Assembly: GCA_007122215.1 (NCBI GenBank)
Contig: SKUG01000236.1
Location: 1-10,578 of the forward strand
Direction: 5' to 3'
Source of the DNA: Thermoleophilia bacterium
GTDB lineage: Bacteria > Actinomycetota > Thermoleophilia > Gaiellales > SKUG01
DNA: 10,578 nucleotides
Positions 5,418 to 10,578 of this stretch are shown here, one piece after another. A program made the position numbers and the translations under genes. The notes under the pieces are model-generated. The model had not been told where the DNA came from. It ran no database searches and worked only from the letters and a program-made list of their open reading frames with translations. Positions within the stretch are counted from its first letter, which is position 1. Each line of letters starts with the position of its first letter.

Positions 5418-8153
5418 TCAGTGCGCCTGCAGCCAGTTCTCGCCGACGCCGACGTCGACGACCAGCGGCGGGGTCATCTCCCAGGCCTCGACCATGCAGG
5501 CGCGCACGAGCTCGCCGACCTCGCCGGTGACGCCAGCGGGGCACTCGACCAGCAGCTCGTCGTGGATCTGGAGGGCGATCGTCGCACCGAGGTCGGCCTC
5601 GGCCAACGCGTCGGCGGCGCGGATCATCGCGACCTTCATGATGTCGGCCGCGGTTCCCTGCAGGCGCGTGTTCACCGCCAGGCGCTCGGCGAGCTGGCGA
5701 CGCTGGAAGTTGCGCGAGCGGAACTCGGGGATCGGCCGGCGCCGCCCCAGCTCGGTGGTCACGTAGCCATCGCTGCGGGCCTGGTCGATGGTTCGCTCGA
5801 TGAAGTCGCCCACCGCCGGGTAGCGGCCGAGGTAGCGGTCGATGTACTGCTGGGCCTCGTCACGGCTGATGTCGAGCTGTGAGGACAGGCCGAAGCTCGA
5901 GATCCCGTAGATGATCCCGAAGTTGATGGCCTTGGCAGCTCCCCGTTGCTCCCGGGTGACCTGCGCGACGTCCACGTCGTGCACCTCGGCGGCGGTGATG
6001 CGGTGCACGTCGTCGCCGCGCTCGAAGGCCTCCACCAGCCGGGGCTCGCCGCTCAGCGCCGCGAGCAGGCGCAGCTCGACCTGGCTGTAGTCGCAGCTGA
6101 CGAAGCGCATGCCCTCGGCGGGCACGAAGGCGCTGCGGATCTCCCGTCCCAGCGCCGTGCGCACGGGGATGTTCTGGAGGTTGGGGTGGACGCTCGAGAG
6201 CCGCCCGGTAGCCGCGGTGGTCTGGGAGAAGGTGGTGTGGATCCTGCCGGTTGCCCGGTCCACGAGCTCGGGGAGCGCGTCGAGGTAGGTGCCCTTGAGC
6301 TTGGAGAGCTCGCGGTACTGCTCGATGCGCGACACGAGCGGGTGGGTGTCGCGGATCCCGGCCAGCACCCGGGCGTCGGTGGAGTAGCCGGTCTTGCCCT
6401 TGCGCTGGGGCGTTGGCAGCCCGAGCTTCTCGAACAGGATCACGGCCAGCTGCTGCGGCGAGGCGAGGTTGAACTCCTCCCCGGCCAGCTCGTGGGCAGC
6501 GTCGGTGATCTCGGCCAGCTGGTCGGCGACCTTGCGGTTGATCTCTGCCAGGCGATAGGTGTCGAGGCAGATCCCGTGGGACTCCATGGCCATCAGCACC
6601 GCAACCAGCGGCTGCTCGACCTCGTCGTTGAGGTGACGCATGCCCTGCTCGTCGAGCCGCTCCAGCTGGCGGGCATGCACCCGGGCGAGGACCCCTGCCT
6701 GCAGGGCGAGCTCCGCGTCGGGGCCTGCCACGCTCGCATCCTCGGCGAGCTGCCCGGAGACGCCGGCATCGCCTGCGACCTCCCCGGGCAGGTAGATCCG
6801 CCGTGAGGGGTCGAGCAGGTATGCCGGGAGGATCACGTCGGCAGCCAGCCGCGCCCGTCGCAGGGATGGCGGGAGCGCCTTGAAGTCGAATGCGGTGACC
6901 TCGACGCCCTCCAGCGCCCGCCCCAGCGCTGCGGCAGAGCCGGTGGCAACGAGCACCGACGCCTCGCTGCCAGGCTCCGCTGCTGGCTCGATCGCCACGG
7001 CAACCGTGAGCGTGCCGTCATCTGCGGAGCGAGCGGCGAGCCCCACCGGTTGGGCGCCTGCACCCCGACCGGCCAGGCGCGCCTCGAGCTCGGGGACGCT
7101 GGCATCCCGCGCGCGCACGAGCACGACCTCCTGTCCGGACGCCTCCTGGAAGGCATCGATGCCGGCTGCGCCGTCGCCGCCCTCGCCTCCCTCGGTACGG
7201 GCCGCGAACGCGAGCCCGTCGGCGCCGGCGAGGTCGGCCACGCGCCGGGCGAGCGTGCGCATCTCGAACTCCTCGAGCACGCCGGCCAGGCGTGCGGCCT
7301 CGATCGGCTGGACGTCGAGGTCCTCGATCCCCAGCTCCAGCTCGAGGTCGCGCACGATGGTTGCCAGCTGCAGGGACATCCGGGCCTGCTCGGCGTACTC
7401 CCGGAGGTTCTCCTGGCGCTTGGCACCGGAGACCTCGTCGACGCGCTCGAGCAGCGCGCCGAGGGTGCCGAACTCGCCGAGCAGCTTCGCGGCGGTCTTG
7501 TCACCGATCCCGGGCACACCGGGGATGTTGTCGGAGGTGTCTCCCTTGAGCGCGATGAAGTCCGGCACCATCTGCGGGGCGATGCCGTAGCGAAGCTCGA
7601 CCCGCTCGGGGGTGTAGACGGCGACCTCGCTGACGCCCTTGGTGGTCATCATCACCACCACGTCGTCGCTGACGAGCTGCAGGGCATCCCGGTCGTAGGT
7701 GACGATGCAGGTGTGGATGCCGGCGGCGGCGGCCCGGGTGGAGAGGGTGCCGATCACGTCGTCGGCCTCGTAGCGGTCGAGCGCGACGTTGCGGAAGCCG
7801 AAGGCCTCCACCAGCCGGGGGAAGTGCGGCCACTGCTCGCTCAGGAGGTCGGGCATCTCGGGGCGGTGGGCCTTGTACTCGGCGTACATCTCGCTGCGCA
7901 CGGTGCCGCCGGGGAGGTCCCAGGCGACCGCCACGCGGGGCGGCTGGTAGTCGCTCACCAGCTTGTAGAGCATGTTGGCAAAGCCCAGCAGCGCGCCGGT
8001 GGGGCGGCCATCGGCGGTGGCGATCTCCTGCGGGAGCGCGAAGAAGGAGCGGAAGGCGAGGCTGGACCCGTCGATCAGGAAGAGCCCGGCGTCGCGGGCC
8101 GGGGCATCGTCGAAGTCCGAGACCTTGACCTTCGCTGCCTGCGTGCCTGCCAT
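5418..8153 (-). CDS. polA: DNA polymerase I with 5'-nuclease domain
   Basis: A 911-residue family A polymerase for Okazaki-fragment maturation and repair synthesis. The N-terminal flap 5'-nuclease (about 23-310) looks intact: LIDGSSLAFRSFFALP (26-41), YEADDVIG (128-135), YDRDALQL (153-160) and the helix-hairpin-helix GDTSDNIPGVPGIGDKTA (204-221). The middle region (about 340-500) is a degenerate 3'-5' exonuclease fold; the first DxE metal motif is not visible, so proofreading is probably absent. The polymerase domain has motif A CDYSQVELR with Asp688, motif B from Arg734 to Gly750 with Lys741 and Phe745, and motif C QIHDELLVE with His864-Asp865. Position 738 is Gly where E. coli has Arg755. 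ATG 8153 is chosen, with GGGGTG five bases upstream; in-frame GTG 8159 is an alternative. It is the last gene of its unit, 94 bases after the unknown membrane protein. Confidence 0.97.
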   Translation of the reverse strand: MAGTQAAKVKVSDFDDAPARDAGLFLIDGSSLAFRSFFALPQEIATADGRPTGALLGFANMLYKLVSDYQPPRVAVAWDLPGGTVRSEMYAEYKAHRPEMPDLLSEQWPHFPRLVEAFGFRNVALDRYEADDVIGTLSTRAAAAGIHTCIVTYDRDALQLVSDDVVVMMTTKGVSEVAVYTPERVELRYGIAPQMVPDFIALKGDTSDNIPGVPGIGDKTAAKLLGEFGTLGALLERVDEVSGAKRQENLREYAEQARMSLQLATIVRDLELELGIEDLDVQPIEAARLAGVLEEFEMRTLARRVADLAGADGLAFAARTEGGEGGDGAAGIDAFQEASGQEVVLVRARDASVPELEARLAGRGAGAQPVGLAARSADDGTLTVAVAIEPAAEPGSEASVLVATGSAAALGRALEGVEVTAFDFKALPPSLRRARLAADVILPAYLLDPSRRIYLPGEVAGDAGVSGQLAEDASVAGPDAELALQAGVLARVHARQLERLDEQGMRHLNDEVEQPLVAVLMAMESHGICLDTYRLAEINRKVADQLAEITDAAHELAGEEFNLASPQQLAVILFEKLGLPTPQRKGKTGYSTDARVLAGIRDTHPLVSRIEQYRELSKLKGTYLDALPELVDRATGRIHTTFSQTTAATGRLSSVHPNLQNIPVRTALGREIRSAFVPAEGMRFVSCDYSQVELRLLAALSGEPRLVEAFERGDDVHRITAAEVHDVDVAQVTREQRGAAKAINFGIIYGISSFGLSSQLDISRDEAQQYIDRYLGRYPAVGDFIERTIDQARSDGYVTTELGRRRPIPEFRSRNFQRRQLAERLAVNTRLQGTAADIMKVAMIRAADALAEADLGATIALQIHDELLVECPAGVTGEVGELVRACMVEAWEMTPPLVVDVGVGENWLQAH

Positions 8154-8247
8154 CGCCACACCCCGGGATCGTCGTCGACCGGTGCCCGTTCGGCAGCCGG
8201 ACGGCTGGGCCCGTCGACGGCGGCGCTGCACGCCGCGCGGCGCTGCG
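8154..8247 (-). other. Spacer before polA with two GC-rich inverted repeats
   Basis: CAGCCG-GA-CGGCTG (8194-8207) and GCGGCG-CTGCA-CGCCGC (8220-8236) could each fold in RNA. CGTCGACG (8212-8219) is a palindrome and CGGCGCTGC is repeated at 8221-8229 and 8238-8246. No U-run follows on either strand. They may stabilise or partly terminate the upstream message, or be chance in such GC-rich DNA. No convincing polA promoter is visible. Confidence 0.35.
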
Positions 8248-8904
8248 CTACCAGCCGGAGGCGTCCAGCTCGTTGCGGTTGTAGCTTATCCGGTCGCCGA
8301 TGGCGATGAGGCCGTCGATGGTGTCGGGCAGGTCGAGCCCGCTGCGCTGGTCGCGGAAGGTCTGCCAGACCAGCCGGTTGACGAGCAGGCTGCGGGTGCC
8401 GGACGCGGTGCCCACATCCATGGTGACCACCTGGATCACGAAGGGCTCGCGCGCGAAGGCGACCCCGAGCAGCTCCATCAGGTGGGCGGAGATCGCCTCG
8501 TCGCCCATGTCCTGCGGGAAGGTCACGGCCAGGGCCAGGGTGTCCGGACCCGTGTTGGGACGCAGGGCCAGCTCGTCGATGCAGCGGCTCGCGGCGGCCT
8601 GCAGGCGCGCGATCCAGCGGGACTGGCCCTCGTCGGTGATGCGCACCTCGCGGCCCTCGGCGTCGAGGATCGCGGGCGGATCTGCCAGCGCGGCCTCGAG
8701 GGCGTCGCGCGAGCCGGCCTCGCTCGCCGGGATCGCACCGCAGCCGCTGCGGTCGCGATCGATGGCGGCACCGCTGATGCTCGGGGCAGTGCCGTCCTGG
8801 GCGGCCCCCTGCTCGTCGGCGGCGCCGAAGACGAAGAAGACCATCAGCCCGGCCAGGACGAAGCCGGTGATGGCAGCGATGAGATGGTGCAGGAAACCCT
8901 TCAC
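8248..8904 (-). CDS. Unknown single-pass membrane protein
   Basis: A 218-residue protein I do not recognise. Residues 6-28 (AAITGFVLAGLMVFFVFG within this) form one strong hydrophobic helix, followed by a polar Gly/Ala/Asp linker to about 60 and a soluble domain to 218. The shape is that of an N-terminally anchored protein with its domain outside the cell. There are two cysteines (55 and 108) and no lipobox. The start is GTG 8904, with AGGA five bases upstream and the helix beginning straight after; longer readings run into the upstream gene. It follows the binding-protein gene by 28 bases and precedes polA by 94, so it is probably co-transcribed with the binding protein. The adjacency hints at a partnership in sensing or uptake, but there is no motif to confirm it. 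Confidence 0.85.
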   Translation of the reverse strand: MKGFLHHLIAAITGFVLAGLMVFFVFGAADEQGAAQDGTAPSISGAAIDRDRSGCGAIPASEAGSRDALEAALADPPAILDAEGREVRITDEGQSRWIARLQAAASRCIDELALRPNTGPDTLALAVTFPQDMGDEAISAHLMELLGVAFAREPFVIQVVTMDVGTASGTRSLLVNRLVWQTFRDQRSGLDLPDTIDGLIAIGDRISYNRNELDASGW

Positions 8905-8932
8905 GCCGGTCCTGTACCCGTTTTTCCCGTGG

Positions 8933-10246
8933 CTAGACGTCTGCGTCGAGCGTGCGGACAAAGGCCCACTGGCCAGCGCGGACCTGGAAGCCGCTGAGCC
9001 GCGCGAGGTCCACGTCCCCCGTATCGGTGAAGGAGAACGTGCCGATGGCACCGTCGAAGTCGCGGATGGCAAAGAGCTCCTCCGCCACGCAGGCGCGGCT
9101 CACGGCCCCGTCGTCGGCACACGCGGTCACTGCCCGCAGCACGACCCGGGCGGCGTCGTAGGCCGCTGCCGTGTAGGCCGACGGTGGGCCGTGCCGCTCG
9201 CTGAACTCGCGGATGAACGCCTGCCCGGTCCCGGTGAGCTTCTCCGGGGGGACCCCGCCGAAGGTCGCGTGGACGCCGTCGGCCGCATCGCCTGCGGCCT
9301 CGATGAAGGCATCGTCGAAGATCCCGTCGGGTCCCATGATGGCCACCTCGCTGCCGGATCGACGCACGTCACGCACGAGCTGCCCGGCCCCGTTCCCGAA
9401 GACCCCGGCAAAGTAGAGCAGGTCGGCCCCGGACTCCCGGACGCGCGTTGCGAGCTCGCGCTGGTTGCGGGCGCTGCGGTCGATGGACTCGAAGCCGACC
9501 ACCCGCAGCCCGGCTGCAGCCGCGGCAGTGCGGAACTGCGCGGCAAGGCCCCGGCCGTAGGCCTCGCGGTCGTGGATGACGTAGGCCGTCTCGTGGCCGA
9601 GGGGGCCGCGGGCCCAGGCGACGGCACCGCGGGCCTGCACGTCGTCGGTGACCGCCACGCGCAGGAAGGTGCGCACGCCCGACGGGTAGTAGCGGTCGGG
9701 CTCGCCGGGGATGCCGCTGGCACGGGTCAGGCCCACGGCCGTGGTCGCAGGGCTGACCATTGCCAGCCCGGCCTCGTTGGCGACCGGCACCTGCACCCGC
9801 GCGCACCCCGAGTTGAAGGGTCCGATAACGGCCACGACGCTCGGGTCCTCGACGGCACGGGTGATGTTCTCGATGCAGGTCTCCTCGTCCCACTCCCCTG
9901 CCTGGGAGGACCCGTCCATGGACTCGTAGTCGATGGGCCTCCCGCCCACGCGTCGGCCTGCCTGCTCGAAGGCCATGTCGATCGCCTGCACCATCGTCAG
10001 GGCCTGCGCGCGGGCGCTGCCCGACAGCGGCAGGTCCGAGACCACCCGGGGACGGTCCACCGTGCGGGTCGGATCCGGGGCTGGGGCATCGAGCTCCTCC
10101 CCCGCGACCTCCGGCTCGGCGGGAGCGGCGACGGGCCCGGGCTGGCCGCATCCTGCAACCGCCACCGCGAGCAGGCAGCAGGACGCAAGGAGTAGCGCCC
10201 TACCGGTGCCCCGTCGGTGGGGGATCGATGCGGTGGCCTGCGTCAC
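8933..10246 (-). CDS. Lipoprotein solute-binding protein, branched-chain amino acid (LivJ/K) type
   Basis: A type I periplasmic-binding-fold protein (Leu/Ile/Val-binding family) of 437 residues, predicted to be a lipoprotein on the outer face of the membrane. The signal peptide has RR at 11-12, the core ALLLASCCLLAVAVA, and a lipobox ending at Cys33 (AVAGC). A Pro/Glu/Ala linker runs to about residue 66. The fold then follows: DLPLSGSARAQA (71-82), GGRPIDYE (101-108), VAVIGPFNSG (138-147), FLRVAVTDDVQARGA (194-208), YVIHDREAYGRG (222-233), YFAGVFGNGAG (278-288) and AYTAAAYDAARVV (357-369). Cys124/Cys148 and Cys376/Cys386 are plausible disulfide pairs. The start is GTG 10246, which gives a normal signal peptide, with GGGA six bases upstream. 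No permease or ATPase gene lies in the window, so transport cannot be confirmed and a sensory role is possible. The ligand is unknown. Confidence 0.92.
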   Translation of the reverse strand: MTQATASIPHRRGTGRALLLASCCLLAVAVAGCGQPGPVAAPAEPEVAGEELDAPAPDPTRTVDRPRVVSDLPLSGSARAQALTMVQAIDMAFEQAGRRVGGRPIDYESMDGSSQAGEWDEETCIENITRAVEDPSVVAVIGPFNSGCARVQVPVANEAGLAMVSPATTAVGLTRASGIPGEPDRYYPSGVRTFLRVAVTDDVQARGAVAWARGPLGHETAYVIHDREAYGRGLAAQFRTAAAAAGLRVVGFESIDRSARNQRELATRVRESGADLLYFAGVFGNGAGQLVRDVRRSGSEVAIMGPDGIFDDAFIEAAGDAADGVHATFGGVPPEKLTGTGQAFIREFSERHGPPSAYTAAAYDAARVVLRAVTACADDGAVSRACVAEELFAIRDFDGAIGTFSFTDTGDVDLARLSGFQVRAGQWAFVRTLDADV

Positions 10247-10391
10247 GGTCGTTCCCGGGTCGAGCTCCTCGCGCGCACGACGCGCGCCATCCCATGCCGG
10301 GCTATCGGGTCGGGCCGGGGCCGGCGTTTCGTCCCGGGCCCGCGTTTTCCCCATGCTCGCGTGGATGACGACGGATTTCACCCCCACCCGA

Positions 10392-10419
10392 CCACCTCTG
10401 GTTTCCCTCAAGAAGGTGG
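10392..10419 (+). repeat. Inverted repeat CCACCT / AGGTGG
   Basis: CCACCT (10392-10397) and AGGTGG (10414-10419) are perfect complements with a 16-base loop. With the terminator-like hairpin 18 bases further on, it could be part of a folded RNA leader or small RNA. Six base pairs with a long loop is modest evidence alone. Confidence 0.3.
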
Positions 10420-10437
10420 GCAACCTGTCACATGCAC

Positions 10438-10459
10438 GTGGCCATGTAGGCCACTTTTT
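10438..10459 (+). terminator. Terminator-like hairpin with T5 tract
   Basis: GTGGCC (10438-10443) and GGCCAC (10449-10454) form a 6-bp stem around ATGTA, followed directly by TTTTT (10455-10459), the form of a plus-strand intrinsic terminator. No plus-strand gene precedes it within the window, so it would end an unseen short transcript, act as an attenuator, or insulate the divergent units. Confidence 0.45.
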
Positions 10460-10466
10460 CGCGAAA
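10457..10466. repeat. Perfect 10-bp palindrome TTTCGCGAAA
   Basis: TTTCGCGAAA is identical on both strands and overlaps the T-tract of the preceding hairpin. It lies 36 bases upstream of the TATATTTT box, where an activator or repressor could bind. I cannot link it to a known regulator. Confidence 0.35.
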
Positions 10467-10502
10467 CGGGGGGTTACTTCGGAAATCATTCAGCGAACCC
10501 GC

Positions 10503-10508
10503 TATATT
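10503..10508 (+). promoter_or_regulatory. Possible -10 box (TATATT) for the right-edge gene
   Basis: TATATT, continuing as TATATTTT, is a rare AT-rich run in this DNA and matches a -10 element at five of six positions. The expected -35 position (about 10480-10485, CGGAAA) is poor, so the promoter may depend on an activator or another sigma factor. It lies 56 bases before the ATG at 10565. Confidence 0.35.
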
Positions 10509-10509
10509 T

Positions 10510-10525
10510 TCTGTACATCTACAGA
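10510..10525. promoter_or_regulatory. Operator-like inverted repeat TCTGTA-CATC-TACAGA
   Basis: TCTGTA (10510-10515) and TACAGA (10520-10525) are perfect 6-bp inverted half-sites with a four-base spacer, one base after the TATATT hexamer. This is where a repressor would cover the transcription start. The regulator is unknown. Confidence 0.45.
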
Positions 10526-10540
10526 GGGCCATGAGGGCCC
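10524..10540 (+). repeat. GAGGGCC direct repeat with overlapping hairpin
   Basis: GAGGGCC occurs at 10524-10530 and 10533-10539. The same bases also hold the inverted repeat GGGCC (10526-10530) / GGCCC (10536-10540). It falls in the likely leader of the right-edge gene. The structure is short and its meaning uncertain. Confidence 0.25.
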
Positions 10541-10564
10541 ACCCAAGAACGGATTCAACGGACC

Positions 10565-10578
10565 ATGTTTGGCAAGAA
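10565..10578 (+). CDS. First codons of a plus-strand gene cut by the right edge
   Basis: ATG TTT GGC AAG begins 14 bases before the end of the window, reading MFGK and then a split codon. Support is contextual: a promoter-like box and an operator-like repeat point at it, and the divergent spacer would otherwise end without a gene. The upstream ribosome site is weak (ACGGA). Too little is visible to name a product. Confidence 0.3.

Larger units (their letters stand above)
10247..10564. other. Divergent spacer with several inverted repeats
   Basis: This 318-base gap separates the binding-protein operon from a plus-strand gene at the right edge. The first 110 bases are ordinary GC-rich sequence; minus-strand frames run through them (ATG 10354 is in frame with the binding protein) but show no signal-peptide logic. 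From about 10380 the base composition becomes more mixed and palindromes cluster: two hairpins, CACGTG (10435-10440), TTTCGCGAAA, a TATATTTT box and a 16-bp operator-like repeat. No promoter facing the binding-protein gene stands out. Confidence 0.65.

Noticed and set aside
7050..10195. Long plus-strand open frames opposite polA, the membrane protein and the binding protein
   Set aside because: Stop codons are rare in antisense GC-rich DNA. These frames lack motifs (one even has a run of His from repeated CAC/CAT), whereas the minus strand shows full polymerase and binding-protein signatures.
10247..10489. N-terminal extension of the binding protein to ATG 10354 or 10489
   Set aside because: It would bury the signal peptide and lipobox far from the N-terminus. 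GTG 10246 gives a normal lipoprotein signal of 32 residues before Cys33.
10380..10565. Known riboswitch class in the right-hand spacer
   Set aside because: I compared by memory with c-di-GMP, ydaO (c-di-AMP), SAM, fluoride and glycine core motifs and found no match; only generic stems are visible.

Overview
The window is a compact, very GC-rich bacterial segment with strongly G/C-biased third codon positions. It carries a polA / rpsA / coaE neighbourhood of the kind known from Actinomycetota, where polA, rpsA and coaE lie close together in Mycobacterium and Streptomyces. A deep-branching actinobacterial class is my inference. The polymerase sequence looks unlike the mycobacterial type, and nothing here fixes the lineage below phylum.

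Layout, left to right. (1) At 1-102 the start of a secreted or membrane gene runs off the left edge on the minus strand. (2) A tight minus-strand operon covers 189-2909 and is transcribed rpsA (ribosomal protein S1), coaE (dephospho-CoA kinase), then a membrane-anchored lytic transglycosylase. The genes overlap by 26 and 4 bases. (3) A 335-base divergent spacer (2910-3244) holds the rpsA leader and a strong hairpin in front of the next unit. (4) A two-gene plus-strand unit (3245-5394) encodes two paralogous proteins of unknown function. Each has a basic N-terminal region, a hydrophobic pair of helices, and a C-terminal domain with EF-hand-like calcium loops. (5) A convergent minus-strand unit (5418-10246) is transcribed from a type I periplasmic-binding lipoprotein, through an unknown single-pass membrane protein, to DNA polymerase I. 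(6) A relatively AT-rich divergent spacer (10247-10564) has several inverted repeats and leads to a plus-strand gene of which only the first codons are visible.

Most genes are housekeeping: translation (S1), CoA synthesis (CoaE), cell-wall turnover (transglycosylase), DNA repair and Okazaki-fragment processing (PolA), and solute sensing or uptake (binding protein). The least explained part is the EF-hand paralogue pair. It sits on the opposite strand between polA and rpsA, is translationally coupled, and shows unequal loss of calcium-loop residues between the copies.

I see no tRNA, rRNA, CRISPR array, insertion sequence or phage gene. All coding calls rest on reading translations and motifs by eye; no database search was possible.
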